Source: Cypionkella sp. (GTDB lineage Bacteria; Pseudomonadota; Alphaproteobacteria; Rhodobacterales; Rhodobacteraceae). From it: a stretch of DNA of 64,000 nucleotides. Under the pieces are notes generated by a model, which ran no database searches, was not told where the DNA came from, and saw nothing but the letters and a program-made list of their open reading frames with translations. Position numbers and translations under genes: made by a program. Below, piece after piece: positions 1 through 11,939 of this stretch (positions are counted from its first letter, which is position 1; the number at the start of each line of letters is the position of its first letter). The stretch lies in contig NZ_JAQGKQ010000054.1 of the NCBI RefSeq assembly GCF_028290025.1, forward strand, positions 1-64,000, given 5' to 3'.

Positions 1-642
<642 letters not shown>

Positions 643-665
643 GGGCGGGGCAGGGGAGATAACGC

Positions 666-2986
<2,321 letters not shown>

Positions 2987-2995
2987 GGGGGCATT

Positions 2996-3388
2996 ATGGC
3001 TGGAACGCTGCAATTTGATCTCGTGTCACCCGAACGCCGTTTGGCGTCCGTGGTGGCGACCGAGGTGCAAATCCCGGGTGCCGATGGCGACCTGACGGCG
3101 ATGGAGGGGCATTCCCCCACCATCACCACCCTGCGCCCCGGCGTGTTGAAAGTCGTATCGGCAGAGGGCACTAAATCCTTCGTCGTCACTGGTGGCTTCG
3201 CTGAAATCAGCGCGGATAGCGTGTCGGTTCTGGCCGAACGTGCCATCCCGGTCGAGGAATTGACCCCGGTGTTGATGGATCAATTGATCGCTGATGCGTC
3301 TGAAGCCACCGCTATTGGTGTCGAGAAAGATGTGGCCGACAAGGTCATGGCCGATCTGGTCGCGATGCGCACCGCTGCTGGCTTTTGA
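2996..3388 (+). CDS. atpC: ATP synthase F1 subunit epsilon
   Basis: This 130-residue epsilon subunit belongs to the F1 central stalk and can inhibit ATP hydrolysis. It shows the N-terminal beta-barrel pattern ([39 protein letters not shown]) and a short helical C-terminus. The gene begins 9 bp after atpD with a gggg ribosome-binding region in the intergenic gap. A strong terminator follows at 3414-3436, so this is the last gene of the operon. Confidence 0.95.
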   Translation: MAGTLQFDLVSPERRLASVVATEVQIPGADGDLTAMEGHSPTITTLRPGVLKVVSAEGTKSFVVTGGFAEISADSVSVLAERAIPVEELTPVLMDQLIADASEATAIGVEKDVADKVMADLVAMRTAAGF

Positions 3389-3413
3389 AGCAGGCTGCCA
3401 AAGAATAGATCAG

Positions 3414-3436
3414 GCCCCGCTTTGTCGGGGCTTTTT
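3414..3436 (+). terminator. Rho-independent terminator of the atp operon
   Basis: A six-pair GC stem (gccccg at 3414-3419, cggggc at 3426-3431) with a six-base loop is followed directly by a run of five T. It lies 26 bp after the atpC stop. Confidence 0.9.
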
Positions 3437-3557
3437 CGTTTATCACGGCGGGGCTATGCGTTTATCGACGCGCCTGAAATGCGCCGCGTATGCGCCGGTT
3501 TTGACCTTTTTTTGTCGGAATTGGCTGCTATCTGTACAGAATAAGTAATGAGTCCCT

Positions 3558-3908
3558 ATGAAACGCATCGTATCCAACACAGTCGGCATTCTGCAGGGCA
3601 GTCGCGTCCTCTTTTCAGACTTCGCGGATGGCGGGGCAATGTGGACAGGGCAGGGCGCGCGCGAAAGCCGTCATGTGGTGGTGTTCAAAGAGCCGTTCAC
3701 CGAGCCGCCAACGGTAATGGCGTCAATCTCGATGTGGGACATTGACCACAAACACACCTCGCGCGCTGACATTACCGCCGAGGACATCACCGTCGCCGGC
3801 TTTCATCTGGTGTTTCGCACTTGGGGCGACACAAGGGTTGCTCGCGTCCGCGCCGACTGGATTGCGATAGGTTCGGCGGATAGTGAAGAAGATTGGCAGC
3901 TTTATTAG
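3558..3908 (+). CDS. H-type lectin domain protein
   Basis: This 116-residue protein matches the short H-type lectin fold known from invertebrate agglutinins and common in Rhodobacterales. The markers are a central F-x-EPFTEPPTVMASISMWD stretch, then a GFHLVFRTWGDTRVARVRADWIAIG strand series. No signal peptide is visible, so the cellular site and ligand are unknown. The start ATG at 3558 begins MKRIVSNTVG. An upstream TTGACC near 3498 could be a -35 element. It is a single-gene unit between the atp terminator and convergent prs. Confidence 0.75.
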   Translation: MKRIVSNTVGILQGSRVLFSDFADGGAMWTGQGARESRHVVVFKEPFTEPPTVMASISMWDIDHKHTSRADITAEDITVAGFHLVFRTWGDTRVARVRADWIAIGSADSEEDWQLY

Positions 3909-4013
3909 GCGGGCTAAAAAGGTGGCGGGCAAAGGTTGAATGAGCCTGCGAAGGGCTAATTTAAGCCGCCAAAGGTTAAATATTTCATAGCAACGCTGTT
4001 CAATTACACGAAT

Positions 4014-4039
4014 AAAAGGTGGTCCACACGTGGACCATC
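4014..4039 (-). terminator. Terminator of prs
   Basis: On the minus strand a stem (gatggtcca / tggaccacc, with one G-T pair) closes a short cgtg loop and is followed by tttt. It begins 15 bp after the prs stop codon. Confidence 0.8.
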
Positions 4040-4053
4040 TTTAACGTGCAATA

Positions 4054-5073
4054 TCAGGGCCGCTGATACATGCCCTCATAAATCGGCACCAGAGTGTCCG
4101 TTTCAAACAGCGACGAAACGCTCGTGCCGTTCCAGATATTCAAAATCGCCTGCGCGAAGATCGGCGCGGTTGGGACGATGCGGATGTTCGGGCAGTTTTT
4201 CACCGCCTCGGTCGCCTCAATCGAATCCGTGATCACCAGCGATTTCATCACCGAGTTGGTGACCCGCTCCACCGCTGGACCCGACAAAACCCCGTGGGTG
4301 ATATAAGAGTGAACCTCAGTCGCGCCGTTTTCCATCAACACCTCAGCCGCCTTGCAAAGCGTGCCTGCGGTGTCGCAAATATCGTCTACAATGATGCACT
4401 TCTTGCCCGCAACAGAGCCGATCACGATCATCTCGGCAATCTCGCCCGCCTTCTCGCGACGTTTATCAACAATCGCCAGCGGCGCGTTGATCCGCTTGGC
4501 CAATTCCCGCGCCCGCGCCACACCACCGACATCAGGCGAGACCACCATGATATCGTGCATCTGGCCTTTGAAGTTGTGCTCGATGTCCAGCGCGAACACC
4601 GGGCTTGCATAAAGGTTGTCCACCGGAATGTCGAAAAACCCCTGGATCTGCGCCGCGTGTAGATCGAGCGTCAAGACCCGATCCACCCCAGCCTCGACCA
4701 ACATATTCGCCACCAGTTTGGCGGTGATCGGAGTGCGCGCCTTGGCGCGGCGATCTTGCCGCGCATAGCCGAAATACGGGATCACCGCGGTGATCCGATC
4801 TGCCGAAGACCGCCGCAGAGCGTCCGTCATAATCAGCAGTTCCATCAGATTATCGTTGGCGGGGTTTGAGGTCGGCTGGATGATATACATATCCTCGCCG
4901 CGCACGTTCTCGAACACCTCTACGAAGATCTCGGCATCGTTGAAGCGTTCAATCCTTGCATCGACCAGATTGACCGACATGCCTCGATGCATCGACATGC
5001 GCCGAGCAATGGATTTCGCAAGCGATAGGTTTGCGTTGCCGGAAATCAGTTTCGGCTCGGTCATTGCGGGCAT
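4054..5073 (-). CDS. prs: Ribose-phosphate pyrophosphokinase
   Basis: This 339-residue PRPP synthetase transfers pyrophosphate from ATP to ribose 5-phosphate for nucleotide, histidine and tryptophan synthesis. Visible motifs are [21 protein letters not shown], the flexible-loop YGYARQDRR equivalent ([14 protein letters not shown]), [11 protein letters not shown] and the PRPP loop [10 protein letters not shown]. Length is slightly above the usual 310-320. GGAG lies seven bases before the first ATG (5073). A second in-frame ATG three codons later is a possible alternative start. Confidence 0.96.
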   Translation of the reverse strand: MPAMTEPKLISGNANLSLAKSIARRMSMHRGMSVNLVDARIERFNDAEIFVEVFENVRGEDMYIIQPTSNPANDNLMELLIMTDALRRSSADRITAVIPYFGYARQDRRAKARTPITAKLVANMLVEAGVDRVLTLDLHAAQIQGFFDIPVDNLYASPVFALDIEHNFKGQMHDIMVVSPDVGGVARARELAKRINAPLAIVDKRREKAGEIAEMIVIGSVAGKKCIIVDDICDTAGTLCKAAEVLMENGATEVHSYITHGVLSGPAVERVTNSVMKSLVITDSIEATEAVKNCPNIRIVPTAPIFAQAILNIWNGTSVSSLFETDTLVPIYEGMYQRP

Positions 5074-5165
5074 AGGGTCACTCCGGCGACGGGATACAGA
5101 TTGTTGACACCGCTTATCACCCGGCTAGGGTCTTGCAAACCGTGCAAGCCTTGGGGGCGCATAAA

Positions 5166-5759
5166 ATGCCACAGATCGACTACTACTTCGCGCCAATCTC
5201 GCCGTTCTGCTACCTAGCGGGCGACAGACTAGAGACGATTGCCGCCAAATGCGCTGCGACCATTCGTTATATCCCGCTAAACGCTCCGGCATTGTTCCCG
5301 CGCACGGGTGGGCAGGTGTTGGCAGAGCGTCACGAATCCCGCAAAACCTACCGCCTGCAAGAGCTGCAGCGGTGGTCGGCGCGGCTGAATATGCCACTGA
5401 ATTTGCAGCCGGCGTTCTTCCCGGCGAACCCTGCGCCTGCCTCCTATGCGATCATTGCGGCGGCCAAGGTTGGTGGTGATGTGGCAGGCTTGGTGCAAGC
5501 TTTCCTGCGTGCGGTCTGGGCTGAGAACCGCAACATTGCCGAGGATGAGGTGGTGAAAGACATTCTTGCCGCGCACGGTTTCGATCCGAAGATCGCGGAC
5601 AAACACATGCTGATGGCGGCTGAAACCTATATGGCGAACCTCGAAGAAGCCGCCGCGCGCGGAGTGTTTGGGGTGCCGTTCTATATCGTCGGCGATCAGC
5701 GGTTCTGGGGTCAGGATCGGCTGGAAGACCTTGATCTGTATCTGTCTGGGAAGTTGTGA
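5166..5759 (+). CDS. DsbA-family 2-hydroxychromene-2-carboxylate isomerase-like protein
   Basis: The 197-residue product has the thioredoxin-fold signature of the HCCA isomerase/kappa-class GST family. It begins with an IDYYFAPISPFCYLAG strand and ends with the cis-proline region GVFGVPFYIVGDQRFWGQDRLE. Characterised members isomerise hydroxychromene carboxylates in naphthalene catabolism or act as GST kappa, and no aromatic pathway genes lie nearby, so the substrate is unknown. The start at 5166 (MPQIDYYF) was chosen over an upstream in-frame ATG at 5133 because family homology begins there and gggggcgc precedes it. The stop is immediately followed by the next gene. Confidence 0.85.
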   Translation: MPQIDYYFAPISPFCYLAGDRLETIAAKCAATIRYIPLNAPALFPRTGGQVLAERHESRKTYRLQELQRWSARLNMPLNLQPAFFPANPAPASYAIIAAAKVGGDVAGLVQAFLRAVWAENRNIAEDEVVKDILAAHGFDPKIADKHMLMAAETYMANLEEAAARGVFGVPFYIVGDQRFWGQDRLEDLDLYLSGKL

Positions 5760-6581
5760 ATGCCAGAAGATTTGCTGTTTGACACGCTGCCACCGTTCCG
5801 CGTCTGGAATCGGGGCGGCGACCGCGCGGTGCTGGCGCTGCATTGCAGTCTCGCCCATGCTGGGGCGTGGTCGGGGCTGGCGGCGAAGTTGCAGGATGTG
5901 ACGGTCACCGCCACCGACGCGCCGGGGCATGGCCGTGCTGCCAACTGGGTGGCGAGGACGGATATGCACGCGCTGGCCACTGCCCAGTCGATTGCGATGA
6001 TCGAAAGCCTTGGCCAAGGGACTGCGATTGATCTGATTGGCCACAGCTTTGGCGGCACCGTCGCACTGCGCATCGCGGTGGAGCGTCCCGATCTGGTGCG
6101 GAGCCTCACACTGGTGGAGCCGGTGATTTTCGCCGCAGCGAAGGCCGAGGATGCGGCCGTTTTTGCCAGTTTCCGCACCGATCATCTGGGATTCGCGGCT
6201 TTGGTAAAGACCGGTGATCTCGAAGCCGCAGCCGCCTTGTTCCACAGCCATTGGGGATCGGGGGATCGCTTCGCTGACCTGACAGAGCGCACGCGGCAGT
6301 ATATGGTCGAACGTATCCATCTTATCGGGGAGCAAAATCCGACGCTGTTGGACGATGCGGCGGGCATTCTGCGCGGTGGAGGTTTAGAGGCTGTGCGGGT
6401 GCCAGTGTTGCTGATTGAGGGCGCCCAAAGCCCCGCCATCATCGACGCTTTGCACCGCGCGCTTGCCAAGCGCCTGCCGCGAGCCACGCGGTTGGTGGTG
6501 CCGGAAGCCGGGCATATGGTAGCGATCACCCACGCCGCCAAGATTGCTCCGGTGGTGCAGGCGCATCTGAACGAGGCTTAG
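5760..6581 (+). CDS. Alpha/beta-fold hydrolase
   Basis: This 273-residue alpha/beta hydrolase has a nucleophile elbow GHSFGG, an oxyanion region near LALHCSLAHAG and a C-terminal catalytic histidine in PEAGHMVAITH. An aspartate or glutamate in the VLLIEGAQSP region is the likely third member of the triad. It abuts the isomerase gene with no gap, so the two are probably cotranscribed. The C-terminus overlaps the convergent threonine aldolase gene by four bases. The substrate cannot be deduced. Confidence 0.85.
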   Translation: MPEDLLFDTLPPFRVWNRGGDRAVLALHCSLAHAGAWSGLAAKLQDVTVTATDAPGHGRAANWVARTDMHALATAQSIAMIESLGQGTAIDLIGHSFGGTVALRIAVERPDLVRSLTLVEPVIFAAAKAEDAAVFASFRTDHLGFAALVKTGDLEAAAALFHSHWGSGDRFADLTERTRQYMVERIHLIGEQNPTLLDDAAGILRGGGLEAVRVPVLLIEGAQSPAIIDALHRALAKRLPRATRLVVPEAGHMVAITHAAKIAPVVQAHLNEA

Positions 6582-7606
6582 GCGCGCAGCACGCTCAGGA
6601 ACTGATCAACCTCTGCCTCGGTGGTGTTCCATGACGTCACCAACCGGGCCGCTTCAAAACCTGCGCGCGCGGGCATCTGGTAATAGGCGGCACCTGCGGC
6701 TTCCAGCCGTGCATGGGTTCCAAGCGACCATTCCGGAAACATCATATTTGCCTGCGCCGGGTGCTGATGCCGCGCGCCAGCACCTGCAACGCCCTGCGCC
6801 AATCGTGCACCGGTTGCATTGGCCTGCCGCGCCAGCCGAAGCCACAGATCGCCTTCGAGATAAGCCTCCATCTGCGCCGACAGATAGCGGTGTTTCGAGA
6901 CCAAATGCCCGGCGCGTTTGCGGCGCAGTTCAAACTCCCAAGCCTTCGCGGGGTCGAATATCACCACAGCCTCGACGCCAAGACAGCCATTTTTCGTGCC
7001 GCCAAACGACACCACATCAATACCCGCAGCCCAAGTCATCTGTGCAGCACTGGCGTTGCTGGTCACCAGAGAATTGGCAAAACGCGCGCCGTCCAGATGG
7101 CAGGGCAGCCCGTAGGATTTCGCCACCGCCGTCAAAGCGGCAATCTCGGCAGGTGTGTAAACCGTGCCCGCTTCGGTAACATTGGTGATCGAAACCATGC
7201 CGCGCTGCACGCCATGCACGCCAACTTCGCCGATGCGGCCAATGGCTTGCGCCAGACTTTCGGGGTTCATCTTGCCATGATCGCCGGGCACGCCGATCAG
7301 TTTCGCGCCCGAAGTGTAGAACTCCGGCGCGCCGCATTCGTCGGTGGCGATATGGGCATCCGTATGGGCGAACACCGCCGACCACGGCTGGCTGTAGATC
7401 GCCAAGGCCAGCGAATTGGCCGCCGTTCCGGTAGAGACAAGGTAAACGGCGGCATCGGGATGCTCGAACACCTCGCGCACCCGTTCGGTCACCCGCTGCA
7501 TGATGGCATCCGCACCGTAGCTGCGGGCAAAGCCATCATTGGCGCGGGTGAGGGCGGCAAGAATATCGGGATGCGCGCCGGAAGCATTGTCAGAGGTGAA
7601 ATACAT
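6578..7606 (-). CDS. ltaE: Low-specificity L-threonine aldolase (PLP enzyme)
   Basis: The 342-residue fold-type I PLP enzyme cleaves L-threonine or L-allo-threonine to glycine and acetaldehyde. It shows FTSDNASGAHPDIL at the N-terminus, the substrate/PLP region ECGAPEFYTSGAKL, HLDGARFANSL, and the PLP lysine in SFGGTKNGCLG. The C-terminus is complete. The start ATG overlaps by one base the stop of the upstream ycgN-like gene, so the two form an operon. The symbol is by family only. Confidence 0.88.
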   Translation of the reverse strand: MYFTSDNASGAHPDILAALTRANDGFARSYGADAIMQRVTERVREVFEHPDAAVYLVSTGTAANSLALAIYSQPWSAVFAHTDAHIATDECGAPEFYTSGAKLIGVPGDHGKMNPESLAQAIGRIGEVGVHGVQRGMVSITNVTEAGTVYTPAEIAALTAVAKSYGLPCHLDGARFANSLVTSNASAAQMTWAAGIDVVSFGGTKNGCLGVEAVVIFDPAKAWEFELRRKRAGHLVSKHRYLSAQMEAYLEGDLWLRLARQANATGARLAQGVAGAGARHQHPAQANMMFPEWSLGTHARLEAAGAAYYQMPARAGFEAARLVTSWNTTEAEVDQFLSVLRA

Positions 7607-8055
7607 TACAAGTTTTCCTGAATGATAAAATCGTCCCAGTCGTCTTCATCGACGCTGGCTTCGGAGACGGTCTGGCCGCGCATCGAATTGCCAGAACTGT
7701 GGGTGGAATTCGGATCACCGGTGCGTAAAGGATGCCAAGCGGGCAGCGATCTGCCCTGTTGCAAAAGCTTGTAGGCGCAGGTGGCTGGCAGCCAATAACT
7801 GATCTTTTTCAGGGTCTTCGGCGTCAACCGTATACATTCTGGCACAAATTTGAAACGGTTGGCGTAGTTCGAGCACTGGCAGGTTTCATTGTCGAGCAGG
7901 CGGCAAGCGACGCGGGTGTACTCGACTTCGCCGGTGTCTTCATATTCGATTTTGTTCAGACAACATTTGCCGCAGCCGTCACAAAGCGCCTCCCATTCGG
8001 GGGCGGTCATTTTGGCGAGGGGAACGGTTTCCCAGTATTTAGGACGCAAAGTCAT
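7606..8055 (-). CDS. YcgN/UPF0260 family cysteine-cluster protein
   Basis: This 149-residue protein has the conserved cysteine pattern CDGCGKCC, followed by CRLLDNETCQCSNY and PATCAYKLL, typical of the UPF0260 (YcgN) family, which is thought to bind a metal or Fe-S cluster. The acidic C-terminal tail (SVDEDDWDDFIIQENL) is common in members. It lies in an operon with the aldolase gene. Function is not established for the family. Confidence 0.88.
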   Translation of the reverse strand: MTLRPKYWETVPLAKMTAPEWEALCDGCGKCCLNKIEYEDTGEVEYTRVACRLLDNETCQCSNYANRFKFVPECIRLTPKTLKKISYWLPATCAYKLLQQGRSLPAWHPLRTGDPNSTHSSGNSMRGQTVSEASVDEDDWDDFIIQENL

Positions 8056-8102
8056 GCCGCAAACTGACCTGAAGGGCGGGAAAAGGGAAGGGGTTGCGCA
8101 GC

Positions 8103-9026
8103 TTAGAGACCGCTAAGAATTTCGCGCGATTTGACGACATCTTCGGCCATTTGTAAAAGCAAGCCGGGCAGGCCGTCGAACTTCATCTCGGAGCGCAGAT
8201 AGTCGATGAGGCCGATAGAGACGTGCTGACCGTAGAGATCACCTTTGAAATCAAAGATATAGGTCTCAAGATTCGGGGTATTCTCGCCAAACATCGGACG
8301 CACACCAAGGCTCGTGGCACCATGATAGCTGCCGATCTGCGGACCTGTCAGCACGTTCACGAGCGCTGCATAGACGCCAAGTTTCGGCAGATGAAGGCCC
8401 TGAACCGACATATTGGCCGTCGGATAGCCCAGCTCGCGGCCGCGCTTTTCGCCATGGATCACTTCGCCGTCAATGCGGTGCCAATGGCCGAGCATGGCTG
8501 CGGCATCGCGCGGACGACCCTCGGCCAGCGCCATACGGATCGCTGTTGAGGAAATCTCACGGCCGTCGGTTTTCACAAGATCAGCGATGGTGACGCCAAA
8601 TCCATATTTGATACCAAGGGCTTGCAGATCGGCGGCCTTGCCTGCGCGACCTTTTCCAAAGCAGAAATCGCTGCCCACGACGACATGCGCGACACCCAAG
8701 CCTTCGGCGAGCACTTGCCGTGCGAAGTCTTCGGGAGTCAGGCTGGCCATTTCGGCGTTAAAAGACAGTTGAAACAACTGCTTGACGCCCAGCTTGGCAA
8801 GGCGATTGCTGCGGGTTTCGGGGTTCATCAGGCGGAAGGCTGGGCTTTGTGGGGCGAAGTATTCGCGCGGATGCGGCTCAAACGTGACAATGCCAAGCGG
8901 GCCGTGTGGGCGGGCGAGGTCGATCACCGCTTGGTGGCCCAGATGCACGCCATCAAAGTTGCCCATCGCCACCGAAGCGCCGCGCGTTGAAGGGTCAAGC
9001 CCTTGCCAATGCTGGTTTATTTGCAT
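8103..9026 (-). CDS. ribF: Bifunctional riboflavin kinase / FAD synthetase
   Basis: This 307-residue enzyme phosphorylates riboflavin to FMN and adenylates FMN to FAD. The FAD-synthetase nucleotidyltransferase motif GNFDGVHLGH is at the N-terminus, followed by SSTAIRMALAEG. The C-terminal flavokinase domain has GRELGYPTANM and YHGATSLGVRPMFGENTPNLETYIFDF. Length is normal. It is the same strand as MaoC upstream and ycgN downstream, with short gaps. Confidence 0.95.
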   Translation of the reverse strand: MQINQHWQGLDPSTRGASVAMGNFDGVHLGHQAVIDLARPHGPLGIVTFEPHPREYFAPQSPAFRLMNPETRSNRLAKLGVKQLFQLSFNAEMASLTPEDFARQVLAEGLGVAHVVVGSDFCFGKGRAGKAADLQALGIKYGFGVTIADLVKTDGREISSTAIRMALAEGRPRDAAAMLGHWHRIDGEVIHGEKRGRELGYPTANMSVQGLHLPKLGVYAALVNVLTGPQIGSYHGATSLGVRPMFGENTPNLETYIFDFKGDLYGQHVSIGLIDYLRSEMKFDGLPGLLLQMAEDVVKSREILSGL

Positions 9027-9056
9027 CTTACCCCAGAGCGGGGCGGCAACGCGCCC

Positions 9057-9500
9057 CTAGTCGAACTTGCGGCTTGGCGCCAGAACCAGCGCCTCGCCTT
9101 TCAGAACCACGGTATTGCCCACCGCGCAATGGGTTTCAAGGGTCACACGGCGACGGGCATGATCAATCGCCGCGACTTTGACCACCGCTTGCACCGTATC
9201 GCCGGGGCGGACGGGGGCGAGAAACTTCAAAGATTGTCCAATGTAAACAGAACCATGGCCGGGAAGTTGTTCGCCAATCACCGCGGAAATCAGCCCTGCA
9301 ACCAACATGCCATGCGCCACGCGACCGTGAAAAATTGTGTCTTTGGCATAGGTGTCGTCTAGGTGGACAGGGTTACGATCGGTGGAAATTTCCGCAAAAA
9401 GTTCGATATCGCGGTCGGTTATGGTTTTTTGCAAGCTGCGGGTCATACCGATTTCAAGGTCTTCGATGCAGATGGTGCCGCGCGCGTGGTTGTCGAGCAT
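9057..9500 (-). CDS. MaoC-family (R)-hydratase / hot-dog fold protein
   Basis: This 147-residue protein has the MaoC hydratase signature. ITDRDIELFAEISTDRNPVHLDDTYAKDT contains the catalytic D-x4-H pair (DRNPVH), and the FHGRVAHGMLVAGLIS helix follows. Such enzymes hydrate trans-2-enoyl-CoA in PHA or fatty-acid metabolism. No other beta-oxidation gene lies nearby. The gene starts at 9500 and is followed 30 bp later by ribF. Confidence 0.88.
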   Translation of the reverse strand: MLDNHARGTICIEDLEIGMTRSLQKTITDRDIELFAEISTDRNPVHLDDTYAKDTIFHGRVAHGMLVAGLISAVIGEQLPGHGSVYIGQSLKFLAPVRPGDTVQAVVKVAAIDHARRRVTLETHCAVGNTVVLKGEALVLAPSRKFD

Positions 9501-9606
9501 GTGCCGAATCCCTTGAATTTGCTAAAGCAGCATAGCATATGCTGCAGCGCGGCGCAAAGTCAAAGCGACCTAAAGTTGCTGAAAAATATGACGACAAGCA
9601 ACTTAA

Positions 9607-10497
9607 TTACCGAAGGTGGCCGATGCTGTAGTTTGGCGAGAGCATGGTTTCTTGCAGCCAAGCGTCGAGTAAGTCTTTGTTTGGATCGTGAGAATCGGCC
9701 CCAAAGCTTTCACAAGCGATGCCGCCTGTGACAAACAAAGCGTCGAGGCTTTCCCCGATCGCGCCTTGAACGTCGGTGTGAATGCCGTCTCCGATGCAAA
9801 GGATTCGGGCGTCTTCTGCACCCCCCAAAGCGGTTAGGCGGCGTCTGGCGAGGTCGTAGATTGGCGGGTGGGGCTTGCCGAAATAGAGGGCTGTTCCGCC
9901 TAGGTCTTCGTAGAGTTTCGCTAAGGCGCCGGCGCAGTAAAGCAGTTTGTCGCCGAAGTGGACGATGATGTCGGGGTTAGCGCAAAGCATTGGTAAATTT
10001 AGGTTTTTTGCCAAAAGAAGCGCGGAGCGGTAGTCGTCGGGGGTCTCGGTTAAGTCGTCAACCAGACCGGTCACGACAAGACCTTGAGCGTCTTTGACAG
10101 CAACGCGGCTGATCGGGGGATTGGCGGCGGCGACGGCTTGCAGATCGGGCGCGAAATCGGTGAAAAACGACTCATCTTTCGCAGCGCCGATGAAGTGAAC
10201 TTTGTGGCCGACAGCGCCTGTGAGCATGGCATATTGCGCGGCATCGCCCGACGTCACCACATCATCCCAAGCGTCGCGCGGCACGTCCATCTTGTCCAAC
10301 TGTCTGATAATGCTGGCTTTAGGGCGGGGTGCGTTGGTCAGCAGAATGACCCGGCCACCTTTGGCGCGGAAGGCTTGCAAGGCTGCAACCGCAGCGGGGA
10401 AGGGCGTGACACCGTTGTGCAGGCAGCCCCAAAGGTCGCAGAACACCGCATCATACTGGGCGGAAATATCGGCAAGGGAGGCTACGATCTCGGTCAT
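9607..10497 (-). CDS. TIGR01459-type HAD hydrolase
   Basis: The 296-residue product is a HAD-superfamily phosphatase of the NagD-like TIGR01459 group common in Rhodobacterales. Markers are DLWGCLHNG (motif I, with the first aspartate as nucleophile), LLTNAPRP (motif II), and KPHPPIYDLA with CIGDGIHTDVQGA (motifs III/IV). The start MTEIVASLADI at 10497 was preferred to an upstream in-frame ATG because GGAAG lies about ten bases before it. Three 11-bp repeats sit 63-93 bp upstream. Confidence 0.85.
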   Translation of the reverse strand: MTEIVASLADISAQYDAVFCDLWGCLHNGVTPFPAAVAALQAFRAKGGRVILLTNAPRPKASIIRQLDKMDVPRDAWDDVVTSGDAAQYAMLTGAVGHKVHFIGAAKDESFFTDFAPDLQAVAAANPPISRVAVKDAQGLVVTGLVDDLTETPDDYRSALLLAKNLNLPMLCANPDIIVHFGDKLLYCAGALAKLYEDLGGTALYFGKPHPPIYDLARRRLTALGGAEDARILCIGDGIHTDVQGAIGESLDALFVTGGIACESFGADSHDPNKDLLDAWLQETMLSPNYSIGHLR

Positions 10498-10559
10498 CTG
10501 GCGGGCTTCCGGAGTGGGATTTTTGGGTCGGGTTAACGAAACGTGTATGACCCAGAAAG

Positions 10560-10590
10560 CGGCCATATACCGGCCATATAGCGGCCATAT
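10560..10590. repeat. Three tandem copies of an 11-bp-spaced motif cggccatat
   Basis: cggccatat occurs at 10560-10568, 10571-10579 and 10582-10590, exactly 11 bp apart, in the gap between ppaC and the HAD hydrolase gene. Minus-strand reading is atatggccg. A near-identical arrangement is found at 41002-41030 upstream of lpd. The regular spacing of one helical turn suggests a protein-binding array, but no regulator is identified. Confidence 0.6.
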
Positions 10591-10591
10591 G

Positions 10592-10630
10592 AAAAACCCG
10601 CCGGAGCTTTGAAAGTTCCTGCGGGTTTTT
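10592..10630 (-). terminator. Bidirectional-looking terminator after ppaC
   Basis: aaaaacccgc at 10592-10601 pairs with gcgggttttt at 10621-10630, giving a ten-pair stem with A/T runs at both feet. In minus orientation it lies four bases after the ppaC stop. Confidence 0.85.
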
Positions 10631-10633
10631 GGG

Positions 10634-11554
10634 TCAGAACTTCAGCGCCGGGATGATCTGTTTTTTGCGGCTCATCAGGCCGGGGATCACCACGGTATCG
10701 CCTGTGACCGTCACGCCGAAAGAAGCCTCGGCCAGCGATTTCACCAGATCGTTCGGCACCAGCAAGGTGGCCTCCTCGCGCAGGATGTCGATGACGAACA
10801 GCAAGACCTGCTCGGCGCCATCTTCAGAAGCGACACCCGGCATCGCGGCCATCAACGCGGATTTGCGGGCCAGCACGGGTGCCGGCGACGTGGTTTCCAG
10901 CACCGAAACCCGCAGTTCGCGGCCTGCGAGGTTATATTCTTTGCTGTCCATCCGCAGCAGGGCCGCTTCTGAGAACGCCGAGATGTCGGATTTTGCCGCG
11001 AACAGTTCGGCAGCGAAATCGGGGATCGACACACCCAGTTCGGCGGCCAAGGATTCCGCCACGGCGCGGTCGTGCGGCGTGGTCGTCGGTGAGCGAAACT
11101 CCAGCGTGTCCGACAGGATGCAACTGAGCATCGCACCCTTGATCTCACGCGGGGCTTTCGCCATTTCCGTGCCGATCAGATCGTGCATGATCGTGGCAGT
11201 GCAGGCCAGCGGGCGGATGGTGATGTCGATCGGCGTGTTGGTTTTCAAACCGCCGACCAGCATGTGATGGTCAATGATGGCTTCGATTTTGGCCGCATTG
11301 ATTGAGGGCGGCAGCTCGGCCGGGTTGTTGGTGTCGACGATCACCACCTTATCATCAGCGGACACGTCCACGATAATCTCGGGCGTAGCAAAGCCCCAGT
11401 GCCGCAGCATGAAGGCGGCTTCGGTGTTTGGCTGACCCAGCAGCACGGCCTTGGCGGGGGTGTTACGCACTTCGGACAGATACCAAGCCCAGATCAGCGG
11501 CGAGCCAGTGGAATCGGTGTCGGGGGATTTGTGGCCGAAAACGATAGTGGTCAT
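10634..11554 (-). CDS. ppaC: Manganese-dependent inorganic pyrophosphatase (family II)
   Basis: This 306-residue DHH-family enzyme hydrolyses pyrophosphate in the cytoplasm. Metal-binding motifs are visible: FGHKSPDTDS near the N-terminus, VIVDTN, and AIIDHHMLVGG (the DHH motif). The C-terminal DHHA2 domain carries the substrate-binding ALMSRKKQ-like end (GLMSRKKQIIP). Length fits family II exactly. It forms a monocistronic unit followed by a strong terminator. Confidence 0.95.
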   Translation of the reverse strand: MTTIVFGHKSPDTDSTGSPLIWAWYLSEVRNTPAKAVLLGQPNTEAAFMLRHWGFATPEIIVDVSADDKVVIVDTNNPAELPPSINAAKIEAIIDHHMLVGGLKTNTPIDITIRPLACTATIMHDLIGTEMAKAPREIKGAMLSCILSDTLEFRSPTTTPHDRAVAESLAAELGVSIPDFAAELFAAKSDISAFSEAALLRMDSKEYNLAGRELRVSVLETTSPAPVLARKSALMAAMPGVASEDGAEQVLLFVIDILREEATLLVPNDLVKSLAEASFGVTVTGDTVVIPGLMSRKKQIIPALKF

Positions 11555-11656
11555 GGGGCAAGCTTTCGTGTGAGATTTTGCCGCTGTATAAGACGCGCAA
11601 AGCCGTTTGTCACGCGGCGGGGCGGGGGATTGAACGCGGCGTTACGTGCGTCGCGG

Positions 11657-11911
11657 TTATTTCCACTTGGCCGGATCGGTCGCAGACTCGCAACCATAGG
11701 GCGGCAGGGTCTTGGTGCCGAAATTGGCCTTCAACTTACCGCAGCCCCAGTCTTGCACAAAGCCCGGCATCATTTGATGCAGCTCGATGCCAACCTCGTC
11801 AAACGGATCGGTCGCACCGGAGGTGTTGCTGACCCAAGCATTGTAGCGGTAGCCTAGGAAGACGACTGCAGCCAGCGCGATGACAACAAGAAATGTGATC
11901 AGACGTTTCAT
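11657..11911 (-). CDS. Small membrane-anchored hypothetical protein
   Basis: This 84-residue protein has one N-terminal hydrophobic segment (residues 4-20, LITFLVVIALAAVVFLGY) and a polar domain with two cysteines (WGCGKL, YGCESA) that could form a disulfide in the periplasm. I do not recognise a family. It lies 29 bp downstream of the TraB/GumN gene on the same strand, and the two exported products may be cotranscribed. Confidence 0.65.
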   Translation of the reverse strand: MKRLITFLVVIALAAVVFLGYRYNAWVSNTSGATDPFDEVGIELHQMMPGFVQDWGCGKLKANFGTKTLPPYGCESATDPAKWK

Positions 11912-11939
11912 ATCAATCCTTTATGGGGGCGAGCAATAT

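Noticed and set aside
10560..10590. CRISPR array
   Set aside because: Repeat units of 9 bp with 2-bp spacers are far too short, and no cas genes are nearby. No CRISPR array was seen anywhere in the window.
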